From contig CAADRB010000102.1 in NCBI GenBank assembly GCA_900708905.1, forward strand, positions 234,047 to 298,046: a stretch of 64,000 nt of DNA. The letters run 5' to 3'. A program made the translations under genes and the position numbers. Below, in pieces: positions 1-11,578 of the stretch. Under the pieces are notes generated by a model. It saw only the letters and a program-made list of their open reading frames with translations, was not told the DNA's origin and did no database searches. This DNA is from Hymenolepis diminuta. Taxonomy: Eukaryota > Platyhelminthes > Cestoda > Cyclophyllidea > Hymenolepididae. The stretch's first letter is position 1, and each line of letters begins with the position of its first letter.

Positions 1-3000
1 AAGGTGCATATGTGAAGCTGATCCCGCTTATAAAGTCTGCCTTTGATTTCTTCAATTGGCAGGCAAATTATTATTGAAAAAATTTTCTCTATTAATTGTA
101 GTGAATTCTTTGATTGATTTCAATCTAAGTGATCTATTCATATTGTTTTTAATATGTGTTAAGCGAATTCTCAAGCCACACCTCTCCTGCATTACTCCAT
201 TTCACGGTTTGTTTCTTATTTTTAACTTTGGACGGATTTTAAAAAATTATGAGACTTTAGTCATCCCTGGATACACGGTAAGCAGATGCTTTGTTATCTT
301 TTAAATTATTATGAATTACTTTTTATTTACTATCACTCCTTAACTTCTTATACCGTATAAAACGGATCTAAGTGTGTGTAAAGTATTCTTAGTAAACTGA
401 GATCTTCTAAGCAAACCTCCCAACTTTTCAGCTAGTAATTAATGAGAAATCTAATAAAACTATAGAAGAAGTTTGCTCCAACGATACATTTGCTCTGTAG
501 GTAATTGCATTTGCTTGTGCCTAATCTCATTTCCTGGAAAATTGATTTAGCTATCCTCATTTTTCCTTTGTGGGTTAAAATGCAAATGCCTCTTCTCGGA
601 GACTTGTAGAAGAATAAAAATCCAATCCGATGTAACTCAAATGCTCAGAAATCCCTGAGCATTGAAATATTCAATGAACATAAATTTATCTCCAGACTAG
701 TTGAAAAAATTTGATTTTTCTAAATATAGCTTTGTATTTCCGTTCTGTAAAACTGCATTTCTGTAAATAAAGTTTAGTCCTATGTAATGAATAATGAATT
801 CTTGGTTTCTAAAATTATAAGAAGAATCAAAACAATATAGTTTTAATTTAAAATTTGCAAAATTAGTAATTGTGAATCAAGAGTCATAACTGAGGGGGAT
901 GATGGACTGCCAATGAATGGTTACCGTGGAAACTGCTGATATGATCATAATACATTAATCGTGCGTATACATTTTTTGGTTCATGAGAAAGTGGCGCGTG
1001 TTTGCACTCCATATCATTTTAAAATATAAGTCCAAATAATGCATTTTCTTTTGCAGAAGTTTAGCCATGTAATTATTTTTGTGTTTGTCATTGTGAAGAG
1101 ATTAAACTGTTTATAAGATGTTAACAAAATTTCATAAATTGACAATTTCTAATTTGCCGCTGCGATTCATGAAACGACCTTTTATCATTTAAATAAAAGT
1201 GAAAATTTTTATTATGAATAGTTTTATCCTAGTAGGTTATCAGATTAAATGGTGGGACGGTAAAACAACTATCAAATAAGACCGATAATTCTACTCTGTA
1301 ACTGACGTTAAAGTGGTGGCTTTGCATTCATTGTTGTAACACTTTTTATAACGTTATCTTTTTATGTATTGCCTCCACTTAGACAAACAAGCACGGCCAT
1401 TCTATAGGTTTACAATAACTTAATGTGGTGAAGTTCTATCATTTTCTGTATTATCGCCCTCATGTTTCATCAGAAAATCAGGCTGGTTGATTTAATAATT
1501 TTATTTATTCAGGTTTTTTACAAGGGGAAGTCAATGAAGCAGAAAGAAACAAATTCCTATTATCCACTATTAAAAGGTCATCGCAACTGAGGTTTTTCAT
1601 GCCGTGGTAATTGGAACAAAATATTGTACTAAAAATTCCAAATGACCATATTGCGGTTAGAATATAAAAGTAAATAAATATGCACCATATATTTTATTAA
1701 ACTAAAAGGTGGTCAGAAATAAATTTTCAACAGCTGATGCGCCGGTCACGAGAAAATACCAATTGGTGTACATTCACTATTTGAGATAATTGATTCAGAT
1801 ATATCGTATTCAACCTATTCAATCGAATACATTTAATGATGTCATCTTTACAGCGAAGATTAATGACAGAATTCATATCCATTAAATGAAATATACCACC
1901 GAAGACATAAAAATACACCAGTAATTACGCCCATTGTGTGTTAGTCAACATCTACTAAGTCTAAGGTAACCATATCGATGCTCAGGAGTCACATAAAAGG
2001 ATGTAGATGTGCAACAGAACGGGATATTTTTGATTACTCGAGTTGCAGATTTCTACATTGAGCGGTTTTGAAACTCATTCTCTCTACAAAACCCAATTAA
2101 TTGAGAAGTTTACATTAAATTCATTATGCATATGGTGATAATCAGCTAAGAGTAATTAAATTAATGTATTTTAGCGGTGGACTCGTTTTATTACTGAGGG
2201 CCGGAATGCAAATATAATAAATAGTATATCGATAAACATATAAAAATTAACATAAAATAAAATAGGCAACATGACTAACCATTAAAAAGGCTTTTTATCT
2301 TATTTTAATTTTATCTGTATATTAGCGCAGCTCTTCCTTTGAAATATAAATTAAATTTTTCAAATTAGGGTGAATTTCGTAATGTGTGAAAGTTGAGATT
2401 AAATCGGAAATAAAACCGACGGAATCATTAATTATTCATCAATTAAGGGAATTTTATGATTGAGAAAGGCATCCTCCCTCGTCAAAATTCGCATTAAATT
2501 TCCTAAGGAGCGTAAATTCACTATATATATATATATGATTTCAAAATTCTTTAGGAGAAATAAATCTCCCAATTTATCAGTGTTATTTCTTTTTATTGGA
2601 GCAAACCTTATAATTTTATTTATTTTATATAGCCCAGAAATTGAAAATTAATGGTTAAGCGAACATCATGGGGTACCTTTATTAGCATTTGCTGGAATGT
2701 GACAGAAAAACTACAAATAAATTTGAGCTAGTCAGTTTGCTAATTAAATAAAAGATCGCGGATCAATGATATAGCAAAGAAGGGTTTTACGTCAATATAT
2801 ATTTAGAGGGTTTATAGTAATTCAAGTGCTACCCTAACATTCGTGGAAATTTCGATTTTGTCTACAGATGAGCAATTCCCAGAGGTTGTCTCCAAGTCTC
2901 CTGTCACCTTTATTAATATGCTGACGCATGTCGCTTCTGACCATTTTTAGGTTAATCGGTACTGTAATAACCTTCGAATCTTGAAGATGACTTATATGTA

Positions 3001-4095
3001 GGCGTCTCGGGAGTAACTGAGATTCTGCCTTATCTCTCCAGATCTGGATAAATTGTAGCCTAGCGATATTTAAGTGAGCAGATTATCACAACTGTAGAAA
3101 CTGAACTTGCTGCCATTACAAAGCGCAAAAGAGCCTTACTTTACTTACTTTACAAATATTTCTACTCTAAAGAAGTATAAATATTTATGTATATTAAATG
3201 TTTACTGTATAGAATGCTTGTTATACATTAATAAATAAAGGTAAAAGTATAACCAAGAAAACCTTTCAAAAGTATTTTATTTAACTGTCTGCTTGGTCTT
3301 GATATTTTTATTTGTTAGCAATAAATATTTATTCATTCGTAATCAAGATAAATTTGGAACTTTTCATAAAAATCTGAGTCCAAGGGCCTGAAAACAGAAG
3401 AGGAAATAAATACGAGTTTTCATGGAAAAGTTAATAAATTTTTCTCAAGTTATGTTTATTATAAGTAAATAGTGACGCTTTAATTTATCATTAATAATAT
3501 TGAACATTTATCTACGATTTTAACCTTTTGATTAATCTTTCAATCTATGTTCGTGTACCGCTTCCCAAATTTTATCACAAGATTCATTAACATTTTGATA
3601 TTCTTAACATTTCATTCACGGATATATATGCTTTCCCTTTTATCAACAAAACTCCTGTTGCTACTAGTTTTATCTACCTGCTTATGACTGTAAGAAGATA
3701 GAAATAGATCAAAGTAGCATGATTAACTATGAAGTAAAATCTACCGGTCACTAAAGTGTGAATACCAAGAAGTTTGAACATTGGGACATCACATAGTGGA
3801 CTCTCCCCCTTATGAGAAAATGGATAATTCAATGTTTCAGAAATCAAATAAGGTAGGTTTCTTGATGCTTTGAATTCATAACCTACTTTGTATCGAACCT
3901 CCTTCCTCCCTCCCTGCCGTTTCATATTTTACTGCACTTATTTGCTGCTTCCTTTAGTTGAATGGTTTTTCATGATAAAAACTTGTACACATAATTTTGC
4001 TTGGCAACGATGATCACATATCTTACAGCAATAATTGTTTTTCATATAATAAGTTGTCTAAAGGTAGCAAAAGAAGATTCTTGGTCTTTCAAAGT
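1..4095. other. Intergenic, no recognisable gene
   Basis: AT-rich DNA on the 5' side of the TMEM151-like gene. All open frames are short (under about 85 codons) and none shows a recognisable domain or a convincing splice context. A short TA run lies near 2522-2536 and a small TTAC-type tandem near 3138-3162. A slightly less AT-rich patch at about 2860-3130 has no coding signal that I can see. 5' untranslated exons of the downstream gene could lie here unseen. Confidence 0.6.
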
Positions 4096-4098
4096 GGG

Positions 4099-4112
4099 TT
4101 ATAAATTATATA
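4099..4112 (+). promoter_or_regulatory. Possible TATA-type core promoter upstream of the TMEM151-like gene
   Basis: A TATAAATTATATA-like string lies about 400 bases upstream of the proposed start codon and just before a less AT-rich patch (4140-4400). That patch contains an AAAG|GTATGT donor-like site at 4266/4267, which could pair with the acceptor at 4496. Together they would give a 5'-untranslated exon and a short leader intron. In such AT-rich DNA, TATA strings are frequent by chance, so this is a weak positional inference. Confidence 0.2.
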
Positions 4113-4480
4113 CTCTGACTTTTTATCCAGTCTATTGTCGAATATCCTCAGATTGATACACTCTAACTGAATATTGCCTACATTGTAACTTTTGCTTCAC
4201 AACAAAAAAGCATTTTGGCATGACCGCATTCACTTTACTCGAATCAAAGTCGACTCTAACGCAAAGGTATGTCCAGGTGTACCAGTTAGTGAGACAAACA
4301 GCCCGTGAAATCCGTGTGCTTGTGCGCAGGTGCTCGCGTGGTTTTACGTGACATGTCTGTCTCACCAGGGATTGAGATCGGACACACTCACAATCTCTCT
4401 TTTAGGGAGTTTTGAATTTATGCTCTAACTACCTGCAAATTTCTACTTAACCCCTTGAATATTACACCACCTGTTCTGCT

Positions 4481-4496
4481 ACTCAATCCATTTTAG
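4481..4496 (+). promoter_or_regulatory. 3' splice (possibly trans-splice) acceptor before the TMEM151-like start codon
   Basis: A pyrimidine-rich stretch ends in TTTTAG four bases before the ATG at 4501. It would serve either a leader intron or a spliced-leader trans-splicing event, which is common in flatworms. The very short distance to the ATG favours trans-splicing, but the sequence alone cannot separate the two. Confidence 0.4.
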
Positions 4497-4500
4497 AGAA

Positions 4501-4554
4501 ATGGCACCATCTGATGGAGCAAATGAAGCTGGGATCAGTTTGGATAACGGTGCG
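4501..4554 (+). CDS. TMEM151-like: TMEM151-like protein, coding exon 1 (N-terminus)
   Basis: Proposed first coding exon of the gene continued at 10888-11578 and 17257-17627. It encodes 18 residues (MAPSDGANEAGISLDNGA), a hydrophilic cytosolic-type N-terminus. Support: the start has a good context (GAAATGG), a TTTTAG acceptor lies four bases upstream, and the exon ends in phase 0 at a strong donor (GCG|GTATGT). That phase matches an acceptor at 10886-10887. The next exon lacks any in-frame ATG, so an upstream exon is required, and this is the best candidate found. TMEM151 N-termini are poorly conserved, so similarity cannot confirm the join. Another short exon in the 6.3-kb intron or further upstream remains possible. 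Confidence 0.5.
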
Positions 4555-5314
4555 GTATGTTTGCAATTGTCTTGGATCTTTCTGATTTAATCATATAACC
4601 AATTGTTAATTTAAGTAAACTTCCCTCTACTCTATTTCGGAAGTGCCGATATCTTAACCTGCTATGTAAATGAAAATAAGTAGATTTAAGAGACCTGAGC
4701 GTGTGAAATTTACGACTTTTGTGAGTTATAATTGGATGAATAATCAAGTTCTTATTATCCCTTGGGAAGATGAAAAAAAAATTATATTATAGCATTTGCT
4801 TTTTCTAAATGTTCAGATTTGAAAAGCCATATAGATAGGGATAACTAAATTTAATTATCATTTAAAATCTTTGCAATGTTTGAACAAAAAATTTCTTCGG
4901 GAGATTCGCTGGTCGGATTTCAATCAATTTTACCTCAAATAAACAAACCGGAATGCAAATTATCTGCTGTTTCTAGTAGCGGAAATGTGATCAATTATGT
5001 CCCAACTAGAGGGAAATTATATTAAATTTCTATTATATACTTTAATACTCTTTGCAAAAACTACACTATGGTCGAATAACTACACCATTATATAATTTCA
5101 ATAAATTGAAATACAGTTGAAAGCCGACCCATCTTCAATTGTAGGATTGAATGTTCTATCATTTATCAAAAAACCTTTTGCCTTAACTTATTATTTGAAT
5201 GATAGTACTATTATTTGAGACAGATTTTTACTTATCGCTTTAGTTCATAAAGTAGATGAAGCACTGGTGGTTGATTAATGTTTCTTTAACAGAGAGAATT
5301 TAAACAAAGTGCTA

Positions 5315-5520
5315 GTGCATCGATGGCGCATTGATCACCATGCGCGTCAGCAAAGTCAGAATCCAGGGGTTTGATTCCCAAAAACGTACAACCGTTGGGC
5401 GGAATGAACAGTCGCATTGGTTAAGTCTGGTCCGCATAGGGGATGGAAAAATCCGAGTCTATTACCAGAGAGGCTGCATGTTATCATTCTCAACCCAAGT
5501 TGAGCTTTAAAAAAGTTTTC
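5315..5520 (+). repeat. tRNA-derived SINE, family 1 copy A
   Basis: A tRNA-like head carries a box A-like TGGCGCATTGA at about 5324-5334 and a clear box B (GGTTTGATTCC, 5368-5378), the internal RNA polymerase III promoter arrangement. It lacks a tRNA acceptor stem, so it is not a tRNA gene. The body near 5463-5515 (ACCAGAGAGGCTGCATG, then CAACCCAAGTTGAG and a short A run) is related to copy B at 15.7 kb and copy C at 59.3 kb. Copy B lacks about 90 bases found here between head and body. Confidence 0.65.
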
Positions 5521-8500
5521 CAAAATTGACTTGGTTATTATTCTTATTATCCAATAAAATAACTTGATCAATAAGCTCTAGATGTCACAAATATGAATTC
5601 TTTCAGAAACTTAGGGGACAAGTCCTAAAAATTGAAATATTACACCATAAAAGGGGTGTCCATTCTTGCTTAGCTCCCTTTCCTTAATCTTTAAAGTATT
5701 GATTTACCATTCCCTATATTCAGAAGGTTTACAACCATAACAATATTAATTCATTTCCTTAGTGTGATATATATCTAAAATTTTAAAAACGGTTCACAAT
5801 TTATTTTTCTGTGTTTATTTTTAAGTTATGAAATATATTCATATGCTTTTTATGTGACTTTACATTTTATAACGACCCTTTTTCTATTTTCTCCCAATTA
5901 AGCAATAAAATTTGCACTGAAAGCAGAAATGTATATATTTTTAAAAAATTAAGGATTAGTTTAGAAACAGCGATTGAAAAACGACGTAATTGCGACCAAT
6001 TCGACAACCTTAATTAATTAGCGAACTTTAAATTGACCGGGCTATTAGGGTTAATCATTCTTTGAAGCTGATGCGTAAAATGCAAACTTCGATAATTTTA
6101 TACCATATATTTTAAAAACCTGGCTTTAGGCGAAAAGTCACTGGTTTTCTGGACTTTTGCTTCAAAGATTTTAGCCTTTCTAAAGTTTTATCACTTTTTT
6201 CTCAAAATCCGTACTTTATTTTAAGTCCACAATGAAAGTTTTAATTGAAATGATTTTAAATAATGGCATGATACCTTAGGAGTGCATATATTCATCTCTC
6301 TATTTTATTCGCCTATTTCAATGTTATTTGGGAAGAATTCTCAGGAAATCCGTAAATTAAGAGAGTAAATTGCGTTTTTTTCCACCACTATGATTTAAAA
6401 GTAAATACTGTCAAAATTGAGCAATGAATAGAAGAACAGATCTCCAGCTCTTTAGAGAGAATCTCTTTCTGTAAAATATGTTTGAAATTTGATACAATTT
6501 TTTCCCACTATTTTGACTCTATAATAAACAGATAAGTATATTTCAATGCGGATAGGCACGTATGTATCCATCTTTGATATCAAAACCTATTGGTTTTTAT
6601 TTCGGGATTGAAAAGGTAGCTACTTAGTTACGAATTTGTTATTGTTTGTTTGTTATCTTTTAAGGACATAGTGCTGTGGATTTACCTTCTTACGAAATAA
6701 GGAAAGGTTTAAACAAGAGTGTTCTGTTACGTAAATATATTGACAGTTGTTGATCTTAAATGTGACACAGTTCTACCGCGCTAATCGGTTAAAATCCTCT
6801 TATTTAAATTATTCTTTCTATACCTCTTATCATCTAAAGATCGGGGTTTTATTGAATGTTTTATTTAGTCATTTCCTTCAATTGCTCCTCAAAATTCAAG
6901 TGGAATTCTCGTTCTAAAGTAAAATATCTTTTTACACTTATAAGCTGATTTGTTCACAAATTTTGCAGCGTGATCTTTGCATAATTAAAATAAATATTAC
7001 ATTCATTTTATTAATCTGATTAAGCTACCTCTTTATAATTACGTATGACTTTAATCACATTAAGCAACTCATTAAGGACTTCAATAAATTATGATTTAAA
7101 ATTACTCGGAGAATAAAATCCTCGAGAAAGTGTTTCACCGACTGGTAAAAACAGGTATTTTGAAATTGAAACTCTGATTAAAAATAAAATTATGTCTCAA
7201 TGCGATGCGCTTGTAAGTATCAAGTGCACAATGAACGCTTAGAGAGATACAGATAGGCAAATTGTAATAGTCACAGTAGATAACGGTTGAATTTAATAAG
7301 TCCATCAGGGATAAGATTTGGACAAGAGATATTTAATTTAAAGTTTTATTAACTGAGTAAAGCTCAGCTGATTTTGAAATTCAGAGATTTCTGAGGTTTA
7401 TTCATGGCGTAAGTCATTATTTGTGCCTCTTTATCTATGAGGCTTCATGGTTTGAGCATTTAGGAGCATTCCGTTGAGTTAGAAGTTGGAGATATTAATT
7501 CTCAGGATCAAAGATGTGTGTTCGTTTTTAATTCGTAATCCAACATTTCACAAACCAGTTTACATTCAGTCAGATGGAACAATATATCTGGTACATTTAG
7601 ATAACAAAATGACAAAATTTTCAAACATGGCAGGGTGACTGCTTTAAGTAGAAATCCAAATGTAGCCAGAAGATGAGAGAAGAAAGCTGATATGCATAAA
7701 TTAGCATGGTTTAATACATTCTGGTGAGCTATTTTAGAGTTTAAATTGCAAAATTTAGTTCCCCGTACTTTTGATGTTAGATCCACATCTCCAGTGTTCA
7801 GAGCTGAACGATCAACAATTTGAAAGTGAGTGGTAAATCCAGTGCCCGGCCTTAAATCTTAATATCTGTAATAGCGGCATTTATTGAAAATCTATCTGGG
7901 AAACACATTCTTAAAAAATTTTAGCTTTGTAAACTTTCTGCAGAGTTTAATGTATTTAAATATTACCTCTAACTTCGCTGATTCGTCTTATTGTAGAAGA
8001 AATTCCAAGCTAGAATTCTTTATTCAGTTCATGACTGAATGCAGCAGCAATATACCAGTATCAGTTACCGATCTATCATCATTGTTTTGCCTTTTCTTAC
8101 CACTCAGCGCTATTATATTCCATAAGGAAAATGTATTATGTCTCCTGAACGCCTTAAGACCAGTCCCAGAAAATAGCAGAAAGTCAGAAAAGAGACGTTT
8201 GCACAGTAACTATTTTTAATTATGAACTATAAAAACAAAGAAATTCTAACTATTACAGGGGGACTAGGCCACTGGACACATAGATAAAAACTTGAGAACA
8301 TATCATGAGGACATATAGACACGGAAAACTAGAGAAGGAATTTATTACGTCATATCATTCCAGTCCCGATAGTTCATTCAGAACCCGGCAAAATATTAAG
8401 TCAACCATTTGGTGCAGTTATGAATTATCGAAGACTTCAAACATATAATAGAGAGATATGTTAAGTCCAGAGTCAGGAAATCAAAATTCTGCACCCATCT

Positions 8501-9881
8501 TAGATTCTACTTGTTAATAAGTAAGTTTATTTCGTCATAAAATACTCTTAAATTCTGGATCTAATTGAATCGGTTTTTAGACCTAAGTCTTCGTGGTCTA
8601 AAGACAAATGACTGACAGATTGTGAATGGAAAACTGATACTGTCACCTCGGTTCATCTAATCACAATTAAAAATCATAAAATCTTTATTTAATTCTCACC
8701 TTTGCCTTTCTCAAAGTTTTCCGTCATTTTGTTCTCTCATAGTAAACAGCCTCTCACGATTTGAGCATTTATGCTCCGATGCAAAATTAGGAAGGAATTT
8801 ATTTGAGCAATTAGAATAGAAATATTTCGAGGTAGCGAGAGTTAGATAATAATGACCGATAATAGAAAATTTATAATACTCTAAAACTAGGTGCTCAACT
8901 TATCCACAAAATGACGTGGCGGCGAGTCTGATATGATCTTTGCTTCCATATGCCCACTATGTCCAAGTTTGCTATAACATTAATAGATGGATTTTATAGT
9001 AGAACATTTAATTCTTAGTTTAATTCAATAAGTAAATTCAACATCTTCCTTTTATTCTAAATCGATCATATAAATATCATCAACATAGCATTGATAAAAT
9101 AATTTTTAAAATTTTTACGCTCGTAAATATGTATTAGTTTTCAATTTGAGCAATCTCTAGTGGACTCGAATATGTTAAATTCATACAAGTAAGTATTCTC
9201 TTGCTTTCTCAGTCGTGAAACGAATGCATAGATAACGGCAAGACCAGATATCCTAATTAATCTTTCCGCCAATAAGCCTCCAACATCGTGAGCAAGAATT
9301 TACACTATAATCTAGAGAACAAATCATGCAATTCAAACTTCTAAATATAAACTGGTGAAATGTTTATTAAATAAATAGTGTACAATCCAAATCCAAGACT
9401 CAAATCAAATAAGTCTTTTTTGGCGCTTGCTTCAATCTCACCATTTTTTCGATTCCCTCTCTTTAAATCAAATCATCAAACCTGCACGGCTCCAGATTTA
9501 CGGTTTGTAAAGATACTGACAAAATTTACTAATGGAGATATCTTGTTCACGAAAATCAATAATTTATGTTATCAATCTTAAAATTTTATTTAGTAAAGGA
9601 ATCTGTACCAAAGATTAACAAACCAAGCCTCGGTAAACTCTTTAGAATAAAGGAAGCATCAAACATAAGTTAAGTCTCTCAGATATATTCACTTTAAAAA
9701 GGATTTACTTCCTACTCCGTAGATGCACCACTGACAGCAGTACCTTATTATAGAAATCACATCCAAATAATTTCATTCAAATTAACTAACACATTAAAAA
9801 TGATATAATAAACAGTTATAACAGTAAAATTCTAACTGAATAAAAAAATGCTTGCTTAAAAACGATGGCAACTTATACTTG

Positions 9882-9914
9882 NNNNNNNNNNNNNNNNNNN
9901 NNNNNNNNNNNNNN
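9882..9914. other. Assembly gap (33 N)
   Basis: A run of unknown bases inside proposed intron 1 of the TMEM151-like gene. The odd length suggests an estimated or closed-scaffold gap rather than a fixed-size placeholder. Confidence 0.99.
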
Positions 9915-10887
9915 GGGTTTAAACTTGGTGAGCTTTGTATTAACATTTTTAAACTCCTCTGTTAAATCTTGCTTTAGTCCTGTTTCTAAGATTTTGCATT
10001 TAACAATTTTAAGAGAAATTAACGTATTTTTTCGAGTTCAGTGCTCAACAAAAAGGTGCAGAAAATGAAAAAATGTCCAACATCTTGCGAATGGTATAGG
10101 GCTTGAATGAATGGCAGAAATATTATTGAATATTGATATACATCATCATAGCGAATGACGATAGATTAATAAAACATACTTCAAGGGCTTCGGTGTAGTT
10201 AGTCCAACCTCATGGAAAATAGTAAGCATTACTGTTCCATCATTTGATCTTAGAACTAAACTGTCAAAATGGATTTCAAACTTATTATCTGGAAAGTGAT
10301 TATAATCTTATTGCCAAATTAATGCAACGCATTTATTCTCTCCCCATTTTAACAAACCAAAACTAATTTTTGCATTCTTAATGCCAATTTAATGCATATT
10401 CACGTCAGTTAGCCAAAAAAAATGTTTTTTATTCTTGCAAATAAAACTGACAAACCGGTCGGTATGTTACTCTGTCCATTGAGTTGAATTCATTGGCTGA
10501 CCACAATTTAGGTCAACTATCTAACCATATTCTCTGATAAGCAAACACTCAAAATCATAGTTCTTCTCTTTGCTTCTATAGAATATACAAATTTAATCTT
10601 ACTTCCGTACCTCTAACTTTGGGTACACTGGAACAAGGAGTTAAGTCAACTCTGAGATATGGGCTTTCCATCACAAGCATATAGCAATAAGCTTAATAAT
10701 GTGCATATCTTAGTTAGCTTTAGAGAGTGCCATTAAAGTACTTCAGAAAGTCTTTGCAACCTCGGAATTTATGACATTAAGAGTGTAATCAAATAAATAA
10801 ACTGTATTTTTGCTTTATTGGTATTGCAGGTTTAGTAATCTATTCAAAAGCAGCAAAATTGACTCAGTTTTCCATTAATTTATCAAG

Positions 10888-11578
10888 ATACGACCTACAA
10901 GTCACAGGTTTGTCCATGTGCTACGATTTGCCTTTGAAGAATGGCGATGCTTTCTAATCACTTTTCTCATCCTCCTCTGTGTCATATCCATCAGCTGGTG
11001 TTTTAATCTCCTACGGTTCTACAAACATGACGATATCTGCCAGCCAGTTCACTACTCTCTTGCTTCCATGATTCTACTTCTTCTTTATTTAATCTATCTG
11101 TTTGAGTGCTTCAATTGTAAAACACGACTAGATCTCTTCTCAGCCACAGAAGTTAACCAAATCATGCCTCGCATCGAAGCTGCTGTAAGAGAGGATCCAA
11201 AACTTTGGTGGCTCTGTTTCGCGTATCACTATGTAAAACGACGACGGAGGAGATGTCACTGCCGACCTAGGTATACCGAAGAGGTCCGCTTCTCAACCAT
11301 TCTTGAAAATGGGGAAGCTGCTGTACTCAACTCAGAGCCTCACGATCGTGTCATTACTTCGGCTAAACAGCATTTTATCAATGAATCAGCAGCGTTAAAA
11401 TGTGTGTGGAGAGATAAATCTCCACAAATTGAGTGGAATCATAATGTTGCTGTGCGGATAACTTTTGTGAAGGAATTTATTTTTGCTGATGAGGCAACGA
11501 GAGATCAATATGAGATCCACAAGAGGAATTTCATGAAAATTCAGGAGTCAAGTGATGATTTTATGGAAATTAAAGAAG
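10888..11578 (+). CDS. TMEM151-like: TMEM151-like protein, coding exon 2 (two membrane segments and cytosolic core)
   Basis: Encodes residues 19-248 plus one base of codon 249. Features: a basic stretch with EEWRCFLI, membrane segment 1 (about 38-58), a short loop with two cysteines flanking it, membrane segment 2 (about 74-91) ending YLIYLFECFNC, then WWLCFAYHYVKRRRRR (125-140). Near the exon end are VRITFVKEFIFA and DDFMEIKEG. These are the order and landmarks of the TMEM151 family: HYSLAS/LVYLVEC, CIWWKAISYHYVRR, TRLRFTKCFSFA, LDDYMEAREG. Vertebrate members are neuronal membrane proteins, and human TMEM151A is linked to paroxysmal kinesigenic dyskinesia; the molecular role is unknown. The exon ends in phase 1 at GAAG|GTAAGC. 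Reading through would add about a dozen unrelated residues and stop at 11619. The start is set by the acceptor at 10886-10887; an alternative is the AG at 10906-10907, which would change the phase. Confidence 0.85.

Larger units (their letters stand above)
4555..10887 (+). other. Intron 1 of the TMEM151-like gene (proposed)
   Basis: 6.3 kb from donor GTATGT to an acceptor ending in TTTATCAAG after a pyrimidine-rich tract. It contains a tRNA-derived SINE (5315-5520) and a 33-base gap (9882-9914). Open frames at 7508-7786 (-) and 7884-8219 (+) do not resemble any family I know. The rest is featureless AT-rich sequence. Confidence 0.45.

Noticed and set aside
7508..8219. Neighbouring open frames on both strands (7508-7786 -, 7884-8219 +) as a decayed transposon
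   Set aside because: No recognisable transposase, reverse transcriptase or capsid motif in any frame; recorded only as unrecognised intron sequence.
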